Below the pieces are notes generated by a model. That model made no database searches, was not told the DNA's origin, and saw nothing but the letters and a program-made list of their open reading frames with translations. A stretch of 64,000 bases of DNA from CAWEQO01 sp963811225 (lineage in GTDB: Bacteria; Chloroflexota; Anaerolineae; Anaerolineales; Anaerolineaceae): contig CAWEQO010000012.1 in assembly GCA_963811225.1 (NCBI GenBank), positions 372,001 through 436,000 of the forward strand, written 5' to 3'. Of the stretch, positions 55,470-63,220 are shown piece after piece (positions within the stretch are counted from its first letter, which is position 1; the number at the start of each line of letters is the position of its first letter). The translations under genes were made by a program, and so were the position numbers.

Positions 55470-56426
55470 TTATTTCAATGCATCCACGATTGCATTGACA
55501 TTGTAATGCATGTAATCGATGTACGTCGCTGCCGGCTCTCCCTTGGTCAGCGAGCCGGTATAGATATACACCAGCTTCACACCCGTATCGCTCGTCAACT
55601 GCTCGGCCACCTGTGGATTGACCGTGTTGCCGACGAACACCGCCTGTACTCCTAAACTGCGCATCAAGTCCTCCAGCCGGGCCACGTCCTGCGCCGACGG
55701 CTCCGACATGCTGCTGTAACCTGGAAAGATCGCTCCCACCTGCTCGAAGCCGTAACGGCTGGCAAAGTATCCCAGCACCAGGTGATCGGTGACCAGCTTG
55801 CGGTTCGAGATTGGAACCTGCACAACCTGCTGCTTGATCCAGGCGTCCAGGTCTTGCAGCTGCTTCAAGTAGGCATTTGCGTTGGCCGCGTATGTGGCAG
55901 CGTTCTCCGGGTCCTGCTGGCTGAGCGCCTCCTGAATGTTCTGGACCCAAACCATCACGTTGTTCGGGTCCATCCACACGTGCGGATCGGTACCCTGCGC
56001 CTCGCCGGAGGCAGCCGCCTGACTGGCGGTGAACTGGTGCAGCGGGATGCCCTTCGACGCGTCGATAATCGGCGCCTTGCCTGCATTCTGCACCAGCCGG
56101 TCCAGGAAGCCCTGCTCTAGCCCGGCGCCGTTGACAAACACCACGCCTGCATCCGCCACCTGGGTCAGGTCACGCGGCGACGGCTGGTAGCTGTGCGGGT
56201 CGCTGCCGACCGGGATCAGCACGTGCAGGTTGATCAGGTCGCCGCCTACCTGCTTGACCACGTCACCTAGAATATCCGTATCCGCCACGACGTCCAGCTG
56301 TCCGCCGGTTGCAGGCACGCTGACCGGCGTGCTGCTGCTGGTTGTGGAGCTGCAGGCAGACACGATAACCAAAAAGAACGCCGCTGTGACCATTAACAAC
56401 CCATGGAATGGGCTTGCCTTTTTCAT
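55470..56426 (-). CDS. znuA: Zinc ABC transporter substrate-binding lipoprotein
   Basis: 318 residues. Lipobox FLVIVSACSSTT (Cys near 25). TroA/ZnuA fold: IPVGSDPHSYQPSPRDL with metal-binding His, LVTDHLVLGYFASRYGFEQVG, and a C-terminal Asp region. A His/Asp-rich loop like that of E. coli ZnuA is missing, closer to TroA/MntC types. First gene of the operon; binds the extracellular metal and delivers it to ZnuB. Zn is preferred because of the divergent Zur gene and Zur-like sites. Confidence 0.92.
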   Translation of the reverse strand: MKKASPFHGLLMVTAAFFLVIVSACSSTTSSSTPVSVPATGGQLDVVADTDILGDVVKQVGGDLINLHVLIPVGSDPHSYQPSPRDLTQVADAGVVFVNGAGLEQGFLDRLVQNAGKAPIIDASKGIPLHQFTASQAAASGEAQGTDPHVWMDPNNVMVWVQNIQEALSQQDPENAATYAANANAYLKQLQDLDAWIKQQVVQVPISNRKLVTDHLVLGYFASRYGFEQVGAIFPGYSSMSEPSAQDVARLEDLMRSLGVQAVFVGNTVNPQVAEQLTSDTGVKLVYIYTGSLTKGEPAATYIDYMHYNVNAIVDALK

Positions 56427-56471
56427 CTCGAACCTCCTAAATACAGGCGCGCCTGCATCCGTTACTGAAAT

Positions 56472-56486
56472 TGATTTTCATTACGA
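56472..56486. promoter_or_regulatory. Putative Zur box 1 (half-conserved)
   Basis: TGATTTTCATTACGA; its complement TCGTAATGAAAATCA shares the left half with the Bacillus Zur consensus TCGTAATnATTACGA. Lies on the znuA side of the divergent region. Confidence 0.45.
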
Positions 56487-56505
56487 GATCGATTATAATG
56501 ACAAA

Positions 56506-56520
56506 TGAAAATGATTGTCA
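56506..56520. promoter_or_regulatory. Putative Zur box 2
   Basis: TGAAAATGATTGTCA differs by one base from the actinobacterial-type 7-1-7 Zur site TGAAAATGATTTTCA. A TATAAT at 56494-56499 lies between the two sites. Suits repression of both znuA and zur when zinc is plentiful. Confidence 0.65.
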
Positions 56521-56616
56521 ATAGCGTTTTGCAGTTGCTGTGGCGTTCAGGCTATACAATCGCAGCATCAACCCCCTGGCAACTGCAAACGGATACGCAT
56601 CTGCAAAGGAATTTTC

Positions 56617-57057
56617 ATGGCAAATGCCGGTATCTGGTTAGAAAAACTTCAAGAAAGCGGTTACCGTCTGACCGCCCCGCGCCGGGCTGTGGTGCAGGTG
56701 CTGGCCGAGAGTCACTACACGCTCAACCCATCCCAAATCTTCGCCGAGGCCCGCCGCATTTCACCCCGCATCGGTTTAGTGACCGTCTACCGCACCATCG
56801 AAAAACTGGAAGAGCTCAGCATGGTCACCCGCGTCCACGAGTTGGACGGCTGCCACTCCTACATCGCCGCGCCTAACGGCCACCAGCACCTGCTGATTTG
56901 CCGCTCTTGCAGCCGCGCCGAATACTTCAAGGGTGAAGATCTCGGGCCGCTGACCGAGCGGTTGGGCGCCGAACGTGGTTATCAAATTCAAGATCACTGG
57001 CTGCAGTTATTCGGCCTGTGCCCACATTGCCAGGGAGAAGAAAAGTCGAATGCCTAA
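56617..57057 (+). CDS. zur: Fur-family zinc uptake regulator (Zur)
   Basis: 146 residues from the ATG at 56617, with AAAGGA 6 nt upstream. Winged-helix domain (LTAPRRAVVQVLAESHYTLNPSQIFAEARRISPRIGLVTVYRTIEKLEE), His/Glu metal ligands in HSYIAAPNGHQHLLICRSCSRAEYF, and a structural zinc site from CRSC and CPHC. Divergent from the znu operon with Zur-box-like sites between, so Zur is preferred over Fur or PerR. rsmI overlaps its last 8 nt. Confidence 0.93.
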   Translation: MANAGIWLEKLQESGYRLTAPRRAVVQVLAESHYTLNPSQIFAEARRISPRIGLVTVYRTIEKLEELSMVTRVHELDGCHSYIAAPNGHQHLLICRSCSRAEYFKGEDLGPLTERLGAERGYQIQDHWLQLFGLCPHCQGEEKSNA

Positions 57058-57739
57058 AACTGGTCGTTTATTTATTGTCGCCACACCAATCGGGAACTAT
57101 CAAGACATTACCCTGCGCGCCATCGAGACGCTGCGCCAGGCGGACGCGGTTATCTGTGAAAATCCGCGCGAGGGCAGCACCCTGCTGAAAAAGCTGGACA
57201 TCCAAGACAAAGAGCTGCTGGTGCTCGACGAGCACAACGAGACGGAGCAGGCGGCCGACATTGCCTTGCGGCTGGTGCAGGGCGCCAGCATGGCCCTGAT
57301 CTCCGACGCCGGCACCCCGGTCTTTGCCGATCCCGGTCGCTACCTGATCCAGATTTCCACAGAGTATGGCGTGCCGGTCACGCCCATCCCCGGGCCGTCC
57401 TCGCTGATGGCCGCGCTCTCCGTGCTGGACTTCAACCTCGGACAGTACGTGTTCGGCGGCTTCCTTTCCCGCGACCCCGACCAGCGCCGCAAAGAGCTCT
57501 TCAGCCTGCGTTCGCTGCGTATGCCCGTGGTGCTGATGGACACGCCTTACCGGATGGGCGCACTGCTGGACGATGTCGCAAAGGTGTTCGGCAAAGGCCA
57601 ACCCGTCACCCTGGCAGCCGACATGACACTGTCCAAAGAGACCATCTATCGCGGCAGCGCCGCCGAGGTTCGCCAGAAGGTCAACAAACGCAAAGCGGAG
57701 TTCATCCTGATCGTGCACGGTCCTACGCAGAGAAGGTAA
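57050..57739 (+). CDS. rsmI: 16S rRNA (cytidine-1402-2'-O)-methyltransferase
   Basis: 229 residues from the ATG at 57050, overlapping zur by 8 nt. Tetrapyrrole-methylase-like fold: LFIVATPIGNYQDITLRAIETLRQAD, ALISDAGTPVFADPGRYLI and PIPGPSSLMAALSVLD are the SAM-binding segments. Product is shorter than E. coli RsmI (286) because the C-terminal domain ends early after FILIVHGP. Methylates the decoding site of the small ribosomal subunit. Confidence 0.9.
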   Translation: MPKTGRLFIVATPIGNYQDITLRAIETLRQADAVICENPREGSTLLKKLDIQDKELLVLDEHNETEQAADIALRLVQGASMALISDAGTPVFADPGRYLIQISTEYGVPVTPIPGPSSLMAALSVLDFNLGQYVFGGFLSRDPDQRRKELFSLRSLRMPVVLMDTPYRMGALLDDVAKVFGKGQPVTLAADMTLSKETIYRGSAAEVRQKVNKRKAEFILIVHGPTQRR

Positions 57740-57763
57740 AAAAAGCCATTGAGGCGCTTCATC

Positions 57764-57811
57764 ACTCGGGCAATCAGAAACCGAGGAGAACGGATTTCTG
57801 ATTGCCTGAGT
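57764..57811 (+). terminator. Hairpin after rsmI
   Basis: 17-bp stem ACTCGGGCAATCAGAAA / TTTCTGATTGCCTGAGT (one G-T pair), with an inner CCG/CGG stem. Confidence 0.75.
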
Positions 57812-57891
57812 CCCGGCCGCTTCTTTTCTATATCCTAAAAAACCATGATATAATTTATAGAACACTATTTCTATTTTACTGGAACAGGACT

Positions 57892-58107
57892 ATGGAAAAA
57901 TATTTCGTCTCTTACACCTATATGCGGGATGCGAGACGGGGGACATTGGTAACGTCGAGCCAGGGCTTCGGCAGCGAAGAGCTGGCGCTGGAAAAACCGA
58001 TCAAGAGCATGGATGATGTGCGCAGGCTGGAAGAAAGACTTCGCCAAAAATATGAGTTCAACCACGTCATCATTCTGAACTGGCGGTCTTTCGAAGAGAG
58101 AAAGTAA
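57892..58107 (+). CDS. Small protein of unknown function (71 aa)
   Basis: 71 residues from the ATG at 57892: MEKYFVSYTYMRDARRGTLV at the N-terminus, then SMDDVRRLEERLRQKYEFNHVIILNW at the C-terminus. Looks like a compact alpha/beta protein; the KYxFxxVxILNW ending is seen in several small phage-like or orphan proteins. TATAAT at 57849-57854 and GGACAGGA-like bases before the start support expression. Flanked by hairpins on both sides, so it appears to be a monocistronic unit. Confidence 0.6.
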   Translation: MEKYFVSYTYMRDARRGTLVTSSQGFGSEELALEKPIKSMDDVRRLEERLRQKYEFNHVIILNWRSFEERK

Positions 58108-58130
58108 AATAAAGCAGAGAGCAGAGAGCA

Positions 58131-58169
58131 GAGAGCAGTTGCGACCGGACAATGGTCGCAACTGCTCTC
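58131..58169 (+). terminator. GA/CT hairpin after the 71-aa gene
   Basis: 16-bp perfect stem GAGAGCAGTTGCGACC / complement with a 7-nt loop, preceded by three tandem copies of a GCAGAGA word. Shares AGAGAGCAGT with the hairpin at 12136-12227. Confidence 0.8.
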
Positions 58170-58717
58170 ATTTGTACTGCTTGAATCCCTGATCGCCTTG
58201 CTTAATGAATTGAGCAAACGGTATTCCAAACGTCCGTAAACGGCTCGAGCCGGAGTCGGCCCGCTACATCGAACTTACTCCGTGCCGTAGGGGGCGGGTG
58301 ATTATGAAAAAGACAGGTAATTTTACGCATTGTAGTTGCCCTTCCTGCGTTGTAGAATGAAATAACTCAATAATTGTTACAAAGCAGTCGCAAAAAGCAA
58401 TATTACTTCAGATGGTTAAGGATAAGGTACGTGGTTCCTGAATGGAGGCACATCTACGTGGCCTGGAACGATGCCTGTTACTCCCACACCCCGCAGGTGC
58501 TGTTTTCCGCGCTCTTTTCGGGATCGATCGCCGGGTATGCACGGCTGCGCCGGACCACCCTCAAAGCGGTTGCTTTCGATCCAGAACTTGCGCAATGCTC
58601 TGTGGGCACTCTTTGCTGCGATTGAGATCGCGGCCGCTGCGATTGCTATACCGATTGTCGGCAGAAAAGTAGAAGTCGTTGAGAGCAATTTCATGCTCAC
58701 AAGGAAGGGAACTCCTC
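58170..58717 (+). other. 548-bp stretch without a convincing gene
   Basis: No homology-like pattern is recognised on either strand. Short frames exist (for example 58471-58734, with a hydrophobic segment ALWALFAAIEIAAAAIAIPI that runs into the next gene's start), but they lack a start context or conserved features. The last 20 nt carry AAGGAAGGGA before 58718. It may be decayed coding DNA plus the promoter of the secreted-protein gene. Confidence 0.35.
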
Positions 58718-60313
58718 ATGATCACTCGTCGTAAGATTACCTTTTGTCTGCAGCTTGTCGTCGTCATCCTGCTGATCTGCAGCGCGGTTCCAGCATCTGC
58801 GGACAGTCCGATGCCGGAGAACAAAGTGCCCGGAAGCGTTGAGAGCACGGCTCGCCGTCTCATGCACGACCTCAGTAAGGATGGCTATGAGGTCTCCCGT
58901 GGCTACTTCAAACTCTACACCCAAAGCGATTGCCCTTACACCTACGAGGTGCTGCACACCTGTTTGGGCAACAATCCCGCCGCGCCCTACGTGATTCCCA
59001 TCGTGCCTGCCTGGCCGGACGAATGGGTAGATCCTGGGACCGCCAACGTATTAGGACCCACGGTGGAGGGTTATAACGCTTCCTACCGCCTAGACCCAGG
59101 TGAGGCGATCGTGATCCTCGGCAAGCTCCCCCCGCCTGCCGCCTACTTCGGCATCCAGACCTATCTTCTCTCACGCCCCGGCACCTGGAAGGAAGACAGT
59201 AGCCAGTACCAGTTCGTGAAGGGTTATATCCCTGCTTTATTCAATACCTTCTTCACAAAGCTTCCCAAGCATCCTGAGCGCATGCAGTCCTGGGCAGACC
59301 TGAGCGACTCCATCAACAATATCGTGATCCAGAACAAATCAAACAGCGTCTGGAACCAGGAGCGCTACTTCGTCATCACCCCCGACAAGACCATGGACCT
59401 TGCGGTCCGGCAAGCCCTCGCCGGGCTCGATATCTCAGACAATGATGTCTTCACTGAGCCGATCCCTTCCGATATGATCGTTGGGCTTGGCGAAGAGGCC
59501 GACGACTTTATGACGATCCTCCGCTACGCCATGCCTGTGGACGGCGGTCTGGATGGCACACGCTCGGCTGCATGGCGTAAAAACATGCCCCTCATCGTCC
59601 TGCGCATCAGAGACACACGGCCTGACCGCCAGCCGCAGACTTACCCACCGGTCAAGTTCGAGGCTCGCTCCGGGGCCACGCCGCCCGAAATCAGTTTGAA
59701 ACCCGATCTCATCACGCTGTCCAAGGCCGTCTGCGCCAGATGGGGACAGCCCTGCGATCTCGAAGGGGCAGCGTTTGATCAACGTGCCCGGCCATTGCTG
59801 AACATGGCACTGCCCCCGCTGTCCATGACCGGGCCGGAGTGCCTGAAGGTCGGGATGAACTGCCTTGCCCCCAATGAGGATACGGTCTTTTTCATGAGTG
59901 CGCGGCTGCCGCTCCCGGATAAACTGGTTTACGCATTGGTCGGCGCCCTGGGCACTCAGACCGGCAACGCCACCTATGTGGGCTTGGGCCTAAACGAGAG
60001 CTTGACTCAGCTCGGATTCGACAATATCAGTGACGAACAGCTGGAGGGCACTGCGGACGAATACGATGTGCCCAACCACAAGCAATTTTTCATCCAGTAC
60101 TTCGCCCGAGACTGTACAGGTCTTGAAACCCTGACTGCCGGCAGCCGCTGCTATTCCATCGGCGACAAGCTCCCGGCTTGTTACGACTCGGCGGATCTGT
60201 CATGCTCGATGCTGGCCCTCTCGATGCGCAATTACATTCTCCCGGGTACCCAACGTGGATCATCCCCGGCGTTGACGCTCAGCCCGCGGGTGATCGCGCT
60301 TCAGAGACCGTAA
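58718..60313 (+). CDS. Exported protein of unknown function
   Basis: 531 residues. Signal peptide at 1-28 ending SAVPASA (FCLQLVVVILLICSAVPASA), RBS AAGGAAGGGA. No family recognised. The mature protein has several Trp-rich segments (PIVPAWPDEWVDPGTANVLGP), Pro-rich GQPCD/CARWG and paired Cys residues (DCPYTYEVLHTC; CLKVGMNC; CARWGQPC; CYDSADLSC) suggesting disulfide bonds. This suits an extracytoplasmic enzyme or binding protein. Isolated: preceded by 0.5 kb non-coding DNA, followed by a terminator. Codon use looks ordinary. Confidence 0.7.
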   Translation: MITRRKITFCLQLVVVILLICSAVPASADSPMPENKVPGSVESTARRLMHDLSKDGYEVSRGYFKLYTQSDCPYTYEVLHTCLGNNPAAPYVIPIVPAWPDEWVDPGTANVLGPTVEGYNASYRLDPGEAIVILGKLPPPAAYFGIQTYLLSRPGTWKEDSSQYQFVKGYIPALFNTFFTKLPKHPERMQSWADLSDSINNIVIQNKSNSVWNQERYFVITPDKTMDLAVRQALAGLDISDNDVFTEPIPSDMIVGLGEEADDFMTILRYAMPVDGGLDGTRSAAWRKNMPLIVLRIRDTRPDRQPQTYPPVKFEARSGATPPEISLKPDLITLSKAVCARWGQPCDLEGAAFDQRARPLLNMALPPLSMTGPECLKVGMNCLAPNEDTVFFMSARLPLPDKLVYALVGALGTQTGNATYVGLGLNESLTQLGFDNISDEQLEGTADEYDVPNHKQFFIQYFARDCTGLETLTAGSRCYSIGDKLPACYDSADLSCSMLALSMRNYILPGTQRGSSPALTLSPRVIALQRP

Positions 60314-60387
60314 GCGGGAATTGCCCGCCTTTACTGGGCGGTCGCAAGAACAGTCCGCCTCCCCTAACGGGCTGTCAAATTAATAAA

Positions 60388-60413
60388 GGCGCCTTCCATT
60401 TCTGGAAGGCGCC
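60388..60413. terminator. Terminator after the exported protein gene
   Basis: 11-bp stem GGCGCCTTCCA / TGGAAGGCGCC, loop TTTC, followed by AGTCTTTT. Confidence 0.85.
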
Positions 60414-60423
60414 AGTCTTTTAG

Positions 60424-60680
60424 CTCGATGGTATTGAAAGGGCTGCCTGAATCAAAAATGCCGTCTCTCGACATCATCGTGGTGCCTTCACGGGGATTCG
60501 GCCTCGATTACAGCCATGTACCTCGATGGTATTGAAAGGGCTACCTGAATCAAAAATGCCGCTCGCGCGGCATCTTCGTGGTGCCTTCACCGGGATTCGG
60601 CCCCGGTTACAGCCCTGTACCTCGATGGTATTGAAAGGGCTACCTGAATCAAAAATGCCGCTCGCGCGGCATCTTCGTGG
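60424..60680 (-). repeat. Tandem repeat (about 98 bp, 2.6 copies) of tRNA-Glu 3' end plus terminator
   Basis: Units begin at 60424, 60522 and 60621 with CTCGATGGTATTGAAAGGGC. On the minus strand each holds the tRNA T-arm, acceptor 3' half and CCA (as in the real gene), then a hairpin ATGCCGC-GCGA-GCGGCAT and TTTTTGATT. The two outer copies carry T-arm substitutions (CGGGATTCGGCCCCGG; CGGGGATTCGGCCTCGA) and the outermost terminator is degenerate. The copies look like decayed duplications of the tRNA 3' end and its terminator. Confidence 0.85.
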
Positions 60681-60753
60681 TGCCTCCACGGGGATTCGAA
60701 CCCCGGTTTTAGCCTTGAAAGGGCTGCGTCCTGGTCCCCTAGACGATGGAGGC
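60678..60753 (-). tRNA. tRNA-Glu (anticodon TTC), CCA encoded
   Basis: Minus-strand cloverleaf: acceptor GCCTCCA / TGGAGGC with discriminator A and encoded CCA, D-arm TCGTCTAGGGGACCAGGA, anticodon loop CTTTCAA (anticodon TTC), T-arm CGGGG-TTCGAAT-CCCCG. Followed by the hairpin-plus-T-run terminator at 60653-60672 (minus-strand order). Confidence 0.95.
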
Positions 60754-60835
60754 ATTAACGAGCGGTATTGTACCATCTCTCTCTGGTAGGGTCAAGCAAT
60801 CTGTGAGCCAGTTTAGAAAACTGGCGTCAATCCTT

Positions 60836-61504
60836 TTAAGCCAGTGGGCGGATCAATTGCGGCCCTTCCATTTCGGCCCGGTTCACCATCCGTGAGATCG
60901 GGTAGGCCGCCATCTCAACTTCCGGATACGGGGCCAGCATCGACTGCAGCGCATCCTTCAACTCCTCTTGCAGCCAGCGCCACAGGTTATCCCCACTCAG
61001 CATCACCGGCATGCGCTCGTGCACCGGCTTCACCAGCTCATTCGCAGAGGTGGTCAGGATCGTTGCGCTCAGCATCATGTTGCCCTCCGGCGAATCCCAA
61101 CGCTCCCACAATCCGGCGAAAGCAAACGGGCGGCTGTCCTTGCGCCGGAAGTAAAAGGGATTCTTCGGCCCCTTGCCCCTAACCGGTTTCTGCCATTCGT
61201 AGAAACCATCCGCCAGGATCAGGCAGCGCCGTCGCGCGAACGCCGCCCGGAACGCCGGTTTCTCGTGGGCTGTCTCAGAGCGAGCATTGATCAAGCGACT
61301 GCCGATACTCGGGTCCTTCGCCCAGAACGGCACCAGTCCCCAGTGCATCCACTCCAGCTTGCGCTCCTCCGCATCCGTGATCACCGCAATCGGCTGAGTC
61401 GGCGCAACGTTGAAGCGCGGCACCCAGTCCGGCGGCACCGTTACGACTCCAAATTCTTGCTGCAGCGCAGGCGTCTCAATCGCCAGCGTAAATCGTCCAC
61501 ACAT
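60836..61504 (-). CDS. SOS response-associated peptidase (SRAP/YedK/HMCES family)
   Basis: 222 residues. Forms thiazolidine crosslinks to abasic sites in single-stranded DNA via Cys2. MCGRFTLAIET, RFNVAPTQ, LINARSETAHEKPAFR, DGFYEWQKP and HERMPVML are the family blocks, including the active-site Asn, Glu and His. The initiator Met must be removed to expose Cys2. Faces tRNA-Glu across 82 nt; divergent from ftcD, whose promoter region is shared. Confidence 0.95.
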   Translation of the reverse strand: MCGRFTLAIETPALQQEFGVVTVPPDWVPRFNVAPTQPIAVITDAEERKLEWMHWGLVPFWAKDPSIGSRLINARSETAHEKPAFRAAFARRRCLILADGFYEWQKPVRGKGPKNPFYFRRKDSRPFAFAGLWERWDSPEGNMMLSATILTTSANELVKPVHERMPVMLSGDNLWRWLQEELKDALQSMLAPYPEVEMAAYPISRMVNRAEMEGPQLIRPLA

Positions 61505-61665
61505 TCGTCCTACTCCTCAATTAACAATAACGAGAACATTTATTCAATTATACACGGGTTTTGTCAATGAGTCGATTCGTCGCTTGGGGATTAGCCCCCC
61601 TAATCCCGAATTCCCCAATCCCCGATCGCCTAATTGGCTGCTCCCTGCATTATAATTGCACCATC
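61505..61665. promoter_or_regulatory. Divergent promoter region of SRAP and ftcD genes
   Basis: 161 nt, AT-rich. TATAAT at 61651-61656 ends 9 nt before the ftcD ATG (leaderless type). A GGGATTAG-CCCCC-CTAATCCC hairpin lies near 61597-61617. Minus-strand elements for SRAP are not clear. Confidence 0.5.
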
Positions 61666-63213
61666 ATGCCCACACCCTTAGTGGAATGCATCCCGAATTT
61701 TTCCGAGGCGCGCCGGCCCCAGGTTATCGACGCCATCCTCGAGGCGATCCAGTCGGTCCCTGCGGTGCGCATCCTCGATCGGCACTCCGACCGCGACCAC
61801 AACCGAACTGTGATCACCTTCATTGGCCCGCCGGACGCAGTCGAACAGGCCGCTTTCCATGCGATTGCCACCGCCGCCCGGCTGATCGACCTCAACCACC
61901 ATATTGGCGTGCATCCGCGCGTTGGCGCCACCGACGTGGTGCCCTTCGTGCCCATCAGCGATGTCAGCATGGCCGAGTGCATTCAGATGGCGCAGCGGCT
62001 CGGCCAGCGCGTCGGCGACGAGCTCGGCATTCCGGTTTACCTGTACGAAGAAGCCGCCGCTCGCCCCGAACGCCGCAACCTGGAGAACATCCGCCGCGGC
62101 GAGTTCGAGGCGCTCAAAGAGGAAATCGCCATGCTCGATGAACGCTGCCCCGACTTCGGTCCCTGCAAGATCGGGCCGGCCGGAGCCACCGTCATCGGCG
62201 CGCGCCAACCCTTGATCGCTTTCAACGTCTACCTGACCACGGACGATGTCTCCATCGCTCAGAAGATCGCCCGCGCCATTCGCCACTCCTCCGGCGGCCT
62301 GCGCTTCGTCAAATCAATGGGTATCCAGGTCGACGGCCGCGCCCAGGTCTCGATGAACCTGACCAACTACCGCCAGACACCCATCTTCAGGGTGGTCGAG
62401 CTGATCCGCCGCGAGGCCGCCCGCTACGGCGTGGCCGTGCACCACTCCGAGCTGGTCGGCCTGATCCCTCAGGATGCCCTGGTCGATTCGTCCGTTTGGT
62501 ACCTGCAGCTCGACGAGTTCGAACGCAATCAGATCTTGGAACGGCGTTTGTTCGAGATCGCCGGGGAGTCGCAAGCCGAGTCGAGCGCTGCCTTGGGCCC
62601 TCGCTTCCTGGAAGATCTCGCCAGTGATTCGCCTACCCCTGGCGGAGGCGCAGCGGCGGCCTTCACCGCAGCCGAAGCGGCCGCCCTGGTTGCCATGGTT
62701 GCCCAAACCACCCTTGGGAAAAAGCAGTACGCCACCGTTGAAGAGCAGATGCTGGCGATCATCGAACAGGCCGATCAGCTGCGCAAGGAGTTAAGTTCCG
62801 CCGTCGCCGAGGATATGGCCGTCTTTGAGGCCTACCTCGCCGCCCGCCGCTTGCCCAAAGACACGCCTGAGCAGCAAGAGACTCGCTCTCAGGCCGTGCT
62901 GCAGGCGACGTTGAACGCCGCCAAAGCCCCCCTCCAGGTCGCCAAGAAGGCCGCCCACGTGACTGCCCTGGCGGTCGAGGCTGCCAGGATGGGCAACGCC
63001 AATGCCATCGCCGACGCCGCCACCGCCACCGCCCTGGCCCGCGCCGCCCTGACCGGAGCCGGGTTGAATGCCCGTGCAAACCTCAAAAACATGGATCCCT
63101 CGCTCTCCGCCGAGCTGCTGGAGCAGCTCGCACAGGTGGAGCAGGACTTTAAACAGCAAGAACAAACTCTTCGGACGGTGTTGAAAGATCGCGCCGGACT
63201 CCACATTCTTTGA
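61666..63213 (+). CDS. ftcD: Glutamate formimidoyltransferase / formimidoyltetrahydrofolate cyclodeaminase
   Basis: 515 residues from the ATG at 61666; the frame is open upstream, but the family start is MPTPLVECIPNFSEARRPQVIDAI. N-terminal formiminotransferase domain with RDHNRTVITF and NHHIGVHPRVGATDVVPFVP (catalytic His and folate-binding residues), C-terminal cyclodeaminase domain (about 310-515) with FLEDLASDSPTPGGGAAAAFTAA. Histidine degradation and one-carbon metabolism. Bifunctional fusion is common in animals and several bacteria. Contains GAGTTCGAAC at 62515-62524 read normally. Confidence 0.95.
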   Translation: MPTPLVECIPNFSEARRPQVIDAILEAIQSVPAVRILDRHSDRDHNRTVITFIGPPDAVEQAAFHAIATAARLIDLNHHIGVHPRVGATDVVPFVPISDVSMAECIQMAQRLGQRVGDELGIPVYLYEEAAARPERRNLENIRRGEFEALKEEIAMLDERCPDFGPCKIGPAGATVIGARQPLIAFNVYLTTDDVSIAQKIARAIRHSSGGLRFVKSMGIQVDGRAQVSMNLTNYRQTPIFRVVELIRREAARYGVAVHHSELVGLIPQDALVDSSVWYLQLDEFERNQILERRLFEIAGESQAESSAALGPRFLEDLASDSPTPGGGAAAAFTAAEAAALVAMVAQTTLGKKQYATVEEQMLAIIEQADQLRKELSSAVAEDMAVFEAYLAARRLPKDTPEQQETRSQAVLQATLNAAKAPLQVAKKAAHVTALAVEAARMGNANAIADAATATALARAALTGAGLNARANLKNMDPSLSAELLEQLAQVEQDFKQQEQTLRTVLKDRAGLHIL

Positions 63214-63220
63214 AGCCAAC

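Noticed and set aside
58374..58734. Short genes between 58374 and 58734
   Set aside because: Three overlapping frames, weak start context, hydrophobic run may be chance; none resembles a known family.
60424..60680. Tandem repeat as a CRISPR array
   Set aside because: Units are 98 bp, contain tRNA T-arm and terminator parts, there are no spacers of unique sequence and no cas genes.
60474..60789. Reading frames of 87-100 codons in the tRNA-Glu repeat region
   Set aside because: They run through repeated tRNA-derived DNA and contain repeated peptide strings; not coding.
62515..62524. GAGTTCGAAC as a sure recoding signal
   Set aside because: In ftcD this decamer is translated normally, so sequence alone does not trigger a shift.
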